NCBI RefSeq assembly: GCF_027244095.1
Contig: NC_069659.1
Location: 146,916,001-146,980,000 of the forward strand
Direction: 5' to 3'
DNA from: Hemicordylus capensis
Lineage: Eukaryota; Chordata; Lepidosauria; Squamata; Cordylidae
DNA: 64,000 nucleotides
Below, piece after piece: positions 14,911 through 24,687 of the stretch (the stretch's first letter is position 1; each line of letters starts with the position of its first letter). The position numbers were made by a program, and so were the translations under genes. The notes beneath the pieces were generated by a model. The model made no database searches and was not told the origin of the DNA. It saw only the letters and a program-made list of their open reading frames with translations.

Positions 14911-15750
14911 GGCCCGTTGAATAACGGGCGCTAGTAACGGCGCTCCTGGCCCCCCGTCGCCATTTCCCCTCCCTCCGCCATCCAGCCGCCCTCCCAGCTC
15001 CTTTGTGTGTCCCCCCCTACCTTTAAGGGCCAAATCGGCCCAGGGACTTGCCCCCGCCAGGCCGGGGAGACGGAGGCCGGGACCGGGGGCGGAGCGGAGG
15101 CCATGTAACTTTTTAAAAAATTGCTTCCGCTGCCGCCGCCGCCGACCCTCCCTCCCAGCTGCCGAGTCCCCCTTACCCTGGCCGGCTGCTGTCGGCCGAA
15201 GGAAGTCCTTAATTTAAGAGGCAGAGAGGAGCTTGCAAGAAGAGCTCCTCTCTGTGCAAAGTCTCTTGCCGAACTGCCGCTTTGGGCGCAAGGGACGCAA
15301 GCGCCCAAAGCGGCAGTTCGGCAAGAGGCTTTGCACAGAGAGGAGCTCTGCTTGCGAGCTCCTCTCTGCCTCTTAAATTAAGGGCTGTCTTCGGCCGACA
15401 GCAGCTGGCCAGAGTAAGGGGGACTTGGCAGCTGGGAGGGAAGGTGGGCGGTCGGCGGCGGGAGCAATTTTCTAAAAAGTTGCATGGCCTCCGCTCTGCC
15501 CCTGGCCTCCGTCTCTTTCAACCGAGGCGGCGGCTCTGCCGCCGCCTCGGTCAGTTTCCCCTGCTGCCGCTTCTCCGGCTTCTTCGGGGCGGCCACTTCT
15601 GGCCGCCCAAGATGGCCGCCGGGTCCTGCCTTTCGTGCCTCCCTTGCCCTGTTCTGGCCATGCGCTTTGCGCATGCCCAGAACAGGCTAGGCACGAACGC
15701 ACGCTTGGTGTCCGTCCACGGACGGACACCAAGCGTTTTATTAGAGAGGA
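14911..15750. mobile_element. GC-rich fold-back element of unknown class in an ATT repeat
   Basis: Two arms of roughly 220 bp mirror each other around a centre near 15290. GAACTGCCGCTTTGGGCGC is mirrored by GCGCCCAAAGCGGCAGTTC, and GAGCTCCTCTCTGTGCAAAG by CTTTGCACAGAGAGGAGCTC. The TTAATTTAAGAGGCAGAG and TTCCGCTGCCGCCG blocks are mirrored further out. The left end holds a small hairpin CCCGTTGAATAACGGG. The right end holds a perfect 17-bp stem (ACGCTTGGTGTCCGTCC, 2-nt loop, then its complement) at about 15703-15738, followed by TTTATTAGAGAGG. Both flanks are ATT repeats, so it sits inside, or duplicated, a microsatellite. No transposase was seen. Confidence 0.65.
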
Positions 15751-15774
15751 TTATTATTATTATTATTATTATTT
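15751..15774 (+). repeat. (ATT)n microsatellite
   Basis: About eight ATT units directly join the right end of the fold-back element to the LINE tail that follows. Confidence 0.9.
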
Positions 15775-16035
15775 ATTCGATTTCTATACCGCCCTTCCAA
15801 ATATGGCTCAGGGCGATTTACACAGAGAAATAATACATAAATAAGATGGATCCCTGTCCCCAAAGGGCTCACAATCTAAAAAGAAACATAAGATAGACAC
15901 CAGCAACAGTCACTGGAGGTACTGTGCTGGGGGTGAATAGGGGCATTTACTCCCCCCCGCTAAATAAAGAGAATCGCCACATTAAAAAGTGCCTCTTTGC
16001 CAAGTTAGCAGGGGTCAAGTTAGCAGGGGTGGATA
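15775..16035 (-). mobile_element. LINE 3' UTR tail (L2-like), minus strand
   Basis: The plus strand reads CGATTTCTATACCGCCCTTC, GGATCCCTGTCCCCAAAGGG and AAGATAGACACCAGCAACAG. This is the reverse of a squamate LINE tail ending in TATAGAAATCG. Diverged copies are at 34215-34375 (minus) and 63040-63262 (plus). A 15-bp word (AAGTTAGCAGGGGT) is tandemly duplicated near 16003-16030. Confidence 0.75.
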
Positions 16036-16269
16036 TGCCAGGAAGATGCGTCTACACTGCAGAGGTCTTCCTTAGCTGCATAGCATTGTGTGTAGCAGGG
16101 AAGGAACACATTTTAACAATCTGCTCTGCCTCTGTAAGTGCCCTGTGCCACTCAAAGATATGTCCTTGAGGGTCACACAGCTGTCAGAGATATATTTCTG
16201 GGTGACACAGAGCACTTCCGGAGGCAGAGCAGATCACTGAAATTTGCTCATAGCCCTCAGACTCATATC
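16036..16269. other. No gene recognised
   Basis: Unrecognised sequence with a tRNA-free, non-coding composition. A GGTGACACAG word near 16200 recurs at about 29670 with surrounding similarity (ATATTTCTGGGTGACACAGAGCACTT versus ACATACTTTCAGGTGACACAGTGCACTT), suggesting an unnamed older repeat shared by the two places. Confidence 0.35.
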
Positions 16270-16425
16270 CATTTCAGACTATTTGTCTTAAAGCCATCCA
16301 GGCTGGTGGCTGTCACCACATCTTGTGGCAGATAATTTCATAGGTTAACTGTGCATTGTGTGAGAAGTGCTTCCTTTTGTCAGTCCTAAATTGTCTGGGA
16401 ATCACTTTCATAATGAGTAATGAAT
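16270..16425 (-). mobile_element. CR1 LINE ORF2 C-terminal/3' fragment, minus strand
   Basis: The plus strand has AAAGCCATCCAGGCTGGTGG, CTGTCACCACATCTTGTGG and GTGAGAAGTGCTTCCTTTTG. This is the reverse of the CR1 end that encodes a ...NLWNSLP...F-K-like stretch. It matches the longer copy at 24910-25100 on the same strand. Confidence 0.75.
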
Positions 16426-16574
16426 TTAGTTAATTCAGTATTTAATGAGTCTCCTATCTACCTGGCTTCACTGTCTTCTGCAACTTGTTCTGGGGTAGAA
16501 GAGTGAGTGAATGAGGCTTCTTTAAACAACTGCAGCCTTTAAAATGGTTAATTCCAGCTATAGGACCATAATAT

Positions 16575-16823
16575 ACTATTATTATTTATTATTTATTTAT
16601 TTTATTTATTATTTATTACATTTTATATCCCGCTCTTCCTCCAAGGAGCCCAGAGCAGCGTACTACATACTTAAGTTTCTCCTCACAACAACCCTGTGAA
16701 GTAGGTTAGGCTGAGAGAAAAATGACTGGTCCAGCAGAGTCACCCAGCAAGTATCATGGCTGAATGGGGATTTGAATGCAGGTCTCCCCGGTCCTAGTCC
16801 AGCACTCTAACCACTACACCATT
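16575..16823 (-). repeat. MIR-like CORE-SINE, minus strand
   Basis: Tail first on the plus strand: an ATTTATT-rich run, TATATCCCGCTCTTCCTCCA, AACAACCCTGTGAAGTAGG, GGGGATTTGAATGCAGGTC and TCCAGCACTCTAACCACTAC. It is near full length. The (ATTT)n run is its variable 3' end. Confidence 0.87.
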
Positions 16824-17226
16824 ACTGAATTGTTTGATGCATTGCTGTAAAGTTCCAGTCTGGTGGATAGGGGAGTGGGAAATATTTTTGGGACGGGTGG
16901 GGAGGAAAAATCCTGCTAACTCTCAGATTCATGCCTGTATGTTGGGTTTCCCACCTGCCCAATGATACATATAGCTTCCATGCACCCAACCCTTACTGGT
17001 AGACACAGTGACAGCTCTTCCTACCGTCTCCAAAGGGGAGAATTTGTGGGGATGAAGCTTTTACCCTTCCAGCCTTGGAGGGCAGAAGGAAGAGTATCCT
17101 CTGATGTGTCCACTCCTAGTTTATTTTGTTTATATATTTAAAATATTTATACCCCATCTCTTCAGTCACTACTGCTCAGGGGTGGCTCACAACATTAATC
17201 AAATAAATACAATATAGTACAATAAC
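16824..17226. other. No gene; short LINE-tail-like segment
   Basis: Near 17130-17195 TATTTATACCCCATCTCTTC resembles the end of L2-like LINE tails. The rest was not recognised. Confidence 0.35.
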
Positions 17227-17462
17227 CTCATGGCTCAGTGAGGAAATGCTTGATTAACAAGCAGAAGGTTACCGGTTTGAATCCCTGCTGGTACTATATC
17301 GGGCAGCAGCGATATTGGAAGATGCTGAAAGGCATCATCTCAAACTGCATGGGAGGAGGCAATGGTAAACCCCTCCTGTATTCTACCAAAAGAAAACCAC
17401 AGGGTTCTTTGGCCTCCAGGAGTCTAAATCAGCTTGATGGCACACTTTACCGTTTACCTTTA
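17227..17462 (+). repeat. Sauria-type SINE, full length
   Basis: The tRNA-like head is TGGCTCAGTGAGGAAATGC with box-B-like GGTTTGAATCCCTGCTGG. The body has TATCGGGCAGCAGCGATATT, GATGCTGAAAGGCATCATC and GGAGGAGGCAATGGTAAACC. The BovB-like end is CCAGGAGTCTAAATCAGC...GCACACTTTACCG. It is the best single reference copy in the window. Confidence 0.92.
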
Positions 17463-18034
17463 TAATAAAAATTAATTTAAAAAGTTAAAAGATCAGGCTA
17501 AGAACACATTTAAAAGTTACAGTTTCAAATTAAAAGTTACAGGTAAAAAATTAAGTATGCATAATGATGGCAACTCTATAGCCCAATTCTATTTACTCAG
17601 AAATACCTCCCCCTCTGAATTCTATGAGACTTACTCCTCAGTAACTCACAGCACATTCCTAAATAGATTTACTTGAGGGTAAAATTTATTTATTTATTTT
17701 TCAAATTTGTATATCACCTCAAACTTCTATCTCTGCATGGTTTACAACAACATAAAACAGATTAAAAATAAAAACCTTAAAACAATTTAAAACGACAGTC
17801 CAGTTAAAAAGCTTGGGTGAAAACAAGAGACTTTGTTAAAGTTCTCAGAGATGAGGGGAGGCTCTTATTTCAGCAGGGAGTTATTCACACATGGCTTCAT
17901 GCTGCGGGGTAAATGTTGAGCAAAGCCACTTCGAATTACACTCGCGGCATTGAGGGAAGCAGCCCCTCCCGCCTGCTCTTGGGATTTTTTTTGGTGCAGG
18001 TTCACATCGCATGCCTCCGTGCTTTCCTTCTAGC
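17463..18034. other. AT-rich region with an L2-like tail fragment
   Basis: About 17685-17800 (AAATTTGTATATCACCTC ... TAAAACAGATTAAAAATAAAAACC) resembles the reversed tail of an L2-like LINE. The rest was not recognised. Confidence 0.4.
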
Positions 18035-18416
18035 CAGAGGCGTAACTATAGGGGGGGCAGGGGGGGCACGTGCCCCGGGCGCCATCTTTTCTGGTCACGT
18101 GGGGGGCGCCGCCATGACCAATTTTTTTAAAAAAATTTGTTAATACAAATGTTTCCTGCTCAGTGCAGCAGTGCTGCAGCAGTCAAGGGAGCGCGTCGGT
18201 GCCCCCTTCCCCACGAGCGGTCCCTTCCACGCTGCCTGCGCCCCCCCCACATTGCTTTGCTGGCGCTTGGCGGCCAGTCAGTGGCCTGGCTTGGCAGTGG
18301 CGGCGGGCGCTTGTGAGGAAAAACCTAAGTATAATGTAGTATGTGGGGGGGGGCGCGGTGGGGTGGCGCCATTTCAGTGTTTGCCCCGGGCGCCGATTTC
18401 CCTAGTTACGCCTCTG
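18035..18416. mobile_element. hAT-type MITE with CAGAGGCGTAACTA ends
   Basis: The element starts CAGAGGCGTAACTATAGGG and ends CCCTAGTTACGCCTCTG, a 14-bp terminal inverted repeat (one difference when extended). Perfect 8-bp target duplications CTTCTAGC flank it (18027-18034 and 18417-18424). The 382-bp GC-rich interior has mirrored GTGCCCCGGGCGCC / TTGCCCCGGGCGCC blocks and no transposase. A related but more degraded element lies at 55564-55721. Confidence 0.95.
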
Positions 18417-18424
18417 CTTCTAGC

Positions 18425-19600
18425 CAATTGCATGGGGGGAGGGGAGAGATAGATTTCTAAAGCCTAGATCTGCATTATTAAACAAGGTTTCCTTCTTATC
18501 ATGTTAATGATTCTACGTCAGTGCCTCTCCCAATTTGCGTTTTCAGAAAAAGTAGCTAAAAACCAGCATTTTAAAAACCTGGAACTACATTGAGATAAGC
18601 TAAAATTCAAAGACAAAGCCCGATTTGTGTGTGGAGTGCTTCTAAGGCTCTCGAATTGACTTCGGGGTAAGTTTGACTGGTGTGTGAACGCACACACTCT
18701 CTTCTGGAGGAGATTCGGGGTTACAGCCCTGTCTGTAAAGCCTCCAGGAAGTGCATTCCAGAGTCTCGGGGCAGCATCAGAGAAGGCCCGTCCCTACAGG
18801 CCTCATTCAAAATGTAATGTGTTCAATTAGCCTTGCTTCCCAGTAATGTGAATATTTGCAACTCAGTTCTATACAGTGTGAAGAGTGATGAAACCTACTG
18901 ATTTCAACTGATATGGATGTGCTATCTCTGGACAGGATCTGGCAGTAAACTGCTTAGATTATGCTGTGCAAAATTATTGCATCACAGCAGGGGAATGAGT
19001 GGTTAATACTGGGTCCACTTATTCGTGCTGGAGTTCTGCAGAAACTCTGTATAGCATTGCACCTGCTGCATACTTGCAAAACAGTCAGTGGATAGAATGG
19101 TTTGTTCCAAACAATTACTAAAAGTTGGAGGAGGCAAGAGTTCTGACAGACACACCAGCTGGGGAAATCAAAGGCATTAAAAACTTCACCCATATGTAAA
19201 GGATAGAATTAAAAGTATTGAGAGAGGCCATGAGCCACTTTTGGTCAGATTTATCTTCAACAAGGACTGAGAGTAACTCTACTTTCCCACCCCTTCTCAT
19301 TACTGAATTAGTATGGTCCTCTCCTTTTTTCCTCTAGTGAACTTGTATTCAGATGGGCTGGGTGCTGTGGTGTTGGACAAATGAGAAGAAAGTGATAGAG
19401 TTCATTAGGCTAGGTCTGTGATTAGAAAACTATGTTTAAGCTTTATAAAAATTTATGTATCTAGTAGAGGTTGAGGATTTTGGAGAAAGATATACAAAAT
19501 CTACTGAATGCAGCAAACAAAAATAGGAAGGTTCTTGTTCCTGACCTGTTAGGAAGAATTCTTAAAATGGCTGAAGCATGCTGCCAGTTATTCTTTCAAC
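18425..19600. other. No gene recognised
   Basis: Between 18640 and 18800 there are LINE-3'-UTR-like phrases (CCAGGAAGTGCATTCCAGAG, GGGGCAGCATCAGAGAAGG) that suggest an old LINE or MITE. The rest shows nothing recognisable. Confidence 0.35.
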
Positions 19601-19912
19601 TTGTGGTAGCAAGCATGACTGGTTCCCTCTGCTAAGCATGATCTGCCTTGGTTGCATATGAATGGGAGACTACAAGTGTGAGCACTGTAAGATATTTCCC
19701 TTAGGGGATGGGATCACTCTGGGAAGATCAATTACATACTGTATTTGCATGCAGAAGGTTCCAAGTTCCCTCCTTGGCATCTCCATGATAGGGGGGCTAA
19801 GAGAGACTCATGCCTGCAACCTTGGAGAAGCTGCTGCCAGTCTGTGTAGACAATACAGAGCTAGATGGACCAGCGATCTGATTCTGTATATGGCAGCTTC
19901 CTATGTTCCTAA
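19601..19912 (+). repeat. 5S-rRNA-derived SINE
   Basis: The head keeps 5S rRNA internal promoter words: TGCTAAGCATGATCTGCC, then GGTTGCATATGAATGGGAGA, matching GCTAAGCAGGGTC...GATGGGAGAC. The body includes CCTGCAACCTTGGAGAAGC. The tail is GAGCTAGATGGACCAGCG...GGCAGCTTCCTATGTTCCTA. A second, better-preserved copy is at 51961. Confidence 0.85.
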
Positions 19913-21660
19913 CTGTTTCTGCTTGGTTATTCCTGCTAAGTACTTAAAAGATGGGCACAAACCTACTGTCTCCTTATTTTGATAATAAAATCATGCCATC
20001 CCTGTAAAAAAGATGTACTTAACTATTTTAAATGATAAATATTAAACTTGTCAATATTTAATATTAATGTTATACACACACAATTACAACACTGCATTTC
20101 TAGGTTCTGTTCCTTTTGAAACTGACTTTAGTGGGCATATAGTTATTCAAGTCCATTTTTATGGCTTTTCTTTTTAATACAATATGCACTCATTTTATGT
20201 AGGTCTGTGTATTAAATGTATCTGAGTACGGCATTAGATCTATGGGAATCGGGGAGTTAGGTTCCCGAACTGCTCAAAATGGCCGAAAATTGTTGCTTAG
20301 TGGTCTGCTTGTGTGCTTTCCAGGAGTATTAGCAGGCTACGCTTGCAGAAATTGAGTGCTAGTATAGCACTCTGGTGCTTAGCTTCTAGTATAACACAGC
20401 ATAGGAAATGTGGAGATGGAATTGCATGTGCAGCAGGTGCAGGTGGTTACTTCCATTAAAGGAAAAAATGCACAGATGGCTAGACTGTAGGCGATGCCCT
20501 ACTCTGAGATGATGCTTTTGCTATCTTCATTTCACTGCTATCTTTGTAATTCCCATGGGCTCTGGTACACTGGCTTCTTGGCATGTGCTATGGTAGCTTC
20601 TGAAGGCTGTCGCATTGCAGTGGGACTGGATTGTCCTTTCCAAGCTTTTGAGCTTCTAATTCCTGGTAGTGGCTCTGCAAAGCTTCTTCCTCTTTTAGCA
20701 AATGCTAATGGCATTAGTTACACACTTTCCCCAGTTAATAACTAGATAGAAATCCTAATCCTCTTCCCTCTGTAAGGAACTTTACCTCTTAGATTTAGTT
20801 CATCCACATTTTCCCAATTCTTTGTTTCAGCTAGTGACCATTTTTGGTTGTTATTGTTTTAAGAGTAAATAGCAGGTTCAATAACTTTTTACAAGCTGAC
20901 CTTTGGGGATGCATGAATTTATCAGCCTTTAAAAAAAAATACATGTTCATAAACAATAGGTTGGATAATAATTTTTGAGCCACTGTTTGTATTCAACAAT
21001 TAAGTATTGTATTTTTTTTTAAGTGCTGTAATTCAACAATGAAGTATTGTATTTTTTTAAGTGCTGTAATTTGTTGTGTTATGTGTTTTTATTGGATATT
21101 TTTAAATATTGTGGTGTTGTGCGCTGCCTGGAGAACAATTTGTTATGGGGCAGCTAACAAATAGCGTTTGTTTATTTTGCTCTGTTGATATTCCTCAAAG
21201 GGGAAACTAAACACAGCTGTTGGCTGTTCTACCTCACTGCTGGTGGGAAACGGGAAATGGAACAGGGAGAGAGTAAGTCAAGATGGAAATAGTCTTTCTC
21301 TAATGTATTGCCTTCTGTGTGCTGCATTATATGCTTAGAAAGAGGTAAAGGATCCAAATGCAGTTCCAGTAGGTGTGCATGTGTCTTTGTAAAACCTTGG
21401 CACATGTCAAGGTCTTTGTAAAACCTTGAGAGCCTTGAACTCTCCTAGATGTTTCTGACTGAATCAGTATTACTCAGCTTCCAAAAATACATTAATTTTA
21501 AAAATCTGATATTTCAGGTTGATTTTGTTGAGGTGTGTTACAGCTCTTTGAATGATAAACAGTTTGTACTAGGAGCAAGAGAACTACTAATCCTAGAATT
21601 CTCCATCTCACTCTTTAGTTCTGTCTAGGGTTGGAGAACAGCCCCCAAACATATCACCCC
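19913..21660. other. No gene recognised; one local duplication
   Basis: At about 20993-21071 an approximately 43-bp word (AATTCAACAATTAAGTATTG followed by TATTTTTTTTAAGTGCTGT) is tandemly repeated about twice. Sequence after it to about 21165 resembles an old LINE tail. No coding exon was recognised. Confidence 0.4.
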
Positions 21661-22391
21661 AGGTGTGTGCATGAACTGATTCCTTTGGTTCGAGTTAAAC
21701 TGGCCCCTGGTTTGGCTTGAGTGTTGAACCGTGCTGAACCACTTCTGAACTGGTTTGGCGGTGTGAGGGGGTATGCTCATAAAGGGGTCTCTGATGTGGA
21801 TTCCTCTTTACAAGCAAAAGGGGGAGGCCTCCAAGTGGCCTGCTAGCCCGCAAGCTGATTCAAGTCGATCTGGCCCTTAATTCGGCCTGAGTGTTGAACC
21901 AGGATGAACCAGTACTGCACCGGATCAGCTGTTTGAGGGTGCATGCTTGTAAAGGGAAATCTAGTGAGGATTCCTCTTTACAAGCAAAGGGGTGGGGACC
22001 CTGCCTATCTTTAAAATATTCTAATAGAGGTGACAAGAGGATACCTGTATTTGGAGTTAGTGGTGGCGCAGCTCCTCCGAATTCTTCAGGCTGGCCGCAC
22101 CTCCGGCTCAATTCTAGCCTCCGCGGAGGCCAGAATCGGGCCGTGCTGGAGCATCAGGCCCAGTCCAGAGAATTCAGAGGAGCCACACCGGCCCCAACTC
22201 TTTGAGTACAAGTGCCCTCTTGCCACCACTATTAGGGTTGTTTTAAGGTCCCCCACCCTGCTTGTAAGGAGGCATCCACACCAGATTCCCCTTTACAAAC
22301 ATGCTTCCAAACTGGTTCGGCTCAACTCGGACTCTTTTTGGGGCGTCCGGTCCAGTTTGGGTCTGAACCAGGCCGGTTCTGCACACCCCTA
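21661..22391. mobile_element. hAT-type palindromic MITE, diverged long copy
   Basis: The ends are AGGTGTGTGCATGAAC and GGTTCTGCACACCCCTA, the same class as 12826. Flanking 8-mers ATCACCCC and ACCACGCC match 6 of 8. Inside, a segment of about 180 bp occurs twice in direct orientation (TTCCTCTTTACAAGCAAAAG near 21802 and TTCCTCTTTACAAGCAAAGG near 21971) and once inverted near 22280. This copy has therefore grown by internal duplication. Confidence 0.75.
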
Positions 22392-22765
22392 ACCACGCCA
22401 CCCAAATCCTGTCTGCTTACTGAGCTTTCTTTTAATATAAGACAACTGTTTAATCTTTCCAATCTTTTATCTTGTTCATAGTTTATTGAAGTCTGTCTAT
22501 ATTTGTTTTAATGTATTAAGTTGAGATTCAACAAGCTGCTTCAGTTCTTTCACTACTGAGAAATCTAATTCAAAACTACCTTTCTTCTGGGAGAGCGTAG
22601 CAGACATAATAAGAAACACTATATAATAATTTAACAATAAAAACCTCCTAAAGATGTGTCCTTCCTAACCAATAAATCATAGGCAAGTACTTCAGTAGCA
22701 CAGACAACCAGCTCCTTGGGTAACAGGCTGACTGCATACAACTTATTTTTCTGTTTTGTATCTAC
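22392..22765. other. No gene recognised
   Basis: AT-rich, unrecognised sequence. Confidence 0.35.
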
Positions 22766-22985
22766 AGGGCTGAGAAAAAGTTTGTGAACCCCGTAGGTTG
22801 GTCTGTATGTCAGTATAGTTCTTATTCAGAACATGATTAGATCCTAGCTAAACCCTGATAAGAGAGAAAAGCAACCCCAATGAATAAGTAAGGCAAAAGA
22901 ATGTTCACCCAACAGAAAGATTCAACAACAAGCATCTTTGTGTGGCAAAGTATGTGAACCTTTCCTTCTTGTGTAGCAATAACTG
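22766..22985 (+). mobile_element. Tc1/mariner-type terminal fragment
   Basis: CAGGGCTGAGAAAAAGTTTG with TGAACCCCGTAGG and, 150 bp on, GGCAAAGTATGTGAACCTTT are phrases of a terminal region of Tc1-like transposons. The opposite end was not found, so this is a truncated end. Confidence 0.5.
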
Positions 22986-23559
22986 CAACCACGCGTGTAG
23001 CTACTATTGTGTGAACAGGTTCAAAGAACCCGGGCCTCCAATGGTAGGGGCTGCTGAAGCCCCCAGGGGGGCGTGGCTCAGGCTCCGGAAGAGATCCAAG
23101 CTAACTCTCCACACCCGGGCTGCTAAGAGCCCCAAGTGAGTGTTTCCCTATCCTTTTCAGGCAGCGTTTGCTGCCTGAAAGCATCTATTTCCTTTTCTTT
23201 CCCTCCAGAGCAGGGCGGCGGGGATCGGAGGCCGCCTGGCCCCTGGAGGTCCCAGAATGGCCCATGCGAGTGCACGGGGCATCCCGGAGAGACCCCCAAG
23301 GCCAGGAGGCGTGCTCCGGATGCACATGATCAACAAAACAAGGTTAATGGAGCGCTTGCTCTGTTAACCTTGTTTAAGGAGAGGGGTTGGTAGGTGGGCT
23401 AGTCACCAGGGAAGCACCGGGTGAGCTCGCAAGCCCGGTGTTTCTCACAATGGGGGGAAACCAGGCTGCACTCCCTTAGCCTGGTTTTCTCCCATTGTGA
23501 GAATAGCTTCATTTACTGTCAAATGAGATAAGCTCACTCATTATTCATAAATAAGTAAC
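22986..23559. other. GC-rich segment with three hairpins
   Basis: Three separate hairpins lie at about 23156-23181 (TTTCAGGCAGC / GCTGCCTGAAA), 23336-23373 (AACAAGGTTAA / TTAACCTTGTT) and 23447-23499 (CACAATGGG...AAACCAGG / CCTGGTTT...CCCATTGTG). The segment is more GC- and CpG-rich than its surroundings. It may be a non-autonomous element of unknown class. No coding was recognised. Confidence 0.5.
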
Positions 23560-24687
23560 TAGAGATTTACCTCTGCCTCAGTTGCTGAACTTGTTTCAGA
23601 AAGCTTTGCACCTTGCCTTTCAACATGCAAAGCCCTCGATTATGCTGCTGTAGTCCACGAAATTCAAAACGTCCAATTCCATGGAGATTATGGCCAGCGT
23701 GTTGAACCAATCTTGCAACATGTTTGAATGCAAATAGTTCTTCACTCTTTTTAGCCAAAAGAAGGCTCATTCTGCAATGCAGTTGGCTGTGGGAGTGCAC
23801 ACAAACATACAGAGGGTAATATTGATGTCTGTAAGTGATATGCAACTCTTTTCACAGCCATTGACAAAGCTCAAGAGGAATAAGTTCACACACACCCCCG
23901 CCCCTAATTTTATAAGGTGGGCTTTCAGGTGACGCATTTCCTCAGCCAATGTTTCTTCTAAGTCTTCAGGATACTTTGAATGCAAATATTATCCTGCTCC
24001 TCTGAGGGATATGGATGGCAATTCTGTTATTTGAGTAATAGCTCTAATCTTTTCATTATTTTGAACATACGCTTCTCTTCTCTTTTTCAGTTCATTTAAT
24101 ATATTATCTAGGAGTATGAGAAAAGTGTTGATGCAAAAACTGTCCCTTCCTGTGGACAACACTTCACCTTCCTCTTCCTCTAATTCATCATTCTGTAGAT
24201 TTCTCACTCACCCAACCCTTCTGTTTCATTGCAAGATCACCTTTGAAACCCTTGACAGTGGATATCTGAACTTCTTTCTCTTCATAGAACTCAAATTGTT
24301 CTTGCATGTTTTCACACAGCAATATGGGGGAATCATAAAGTTTGATGACTTGCAAAAATTCAGTATCAACACTTTGAAGTTTCTTGTTAGTGGCTTTGAG
24401 TATCTCTAGAATAAATCTCCAAAATTCAGCCATAAATACTGTCTCCAGCAAACTGAGTTTCTTACAGAGCTCTCAAGCTTCAGTGTGAGTTACAGATTTT
24501 GGGGCAGTCTTACTCTATAGATTTGATTGCATGGAAACATCTCCTCAGTGTTTGTCATGCCTCATCCTGAGCTGACCACCTTGTACCTGAGAGGCTCTTA
24601 AAGTAGTTCTATGCGCATCTGTCTCAACAAGTTTCAAATTTTGAAGGATTTCTCATCTATTGGTTGATGAACTTAAAAAAATCGTAA

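Noticed and set aside
15005-15833. Arg/Leu/Pro-rich open frames on both strands
   Set aside because: By-products of the GC-rich fold-back element.
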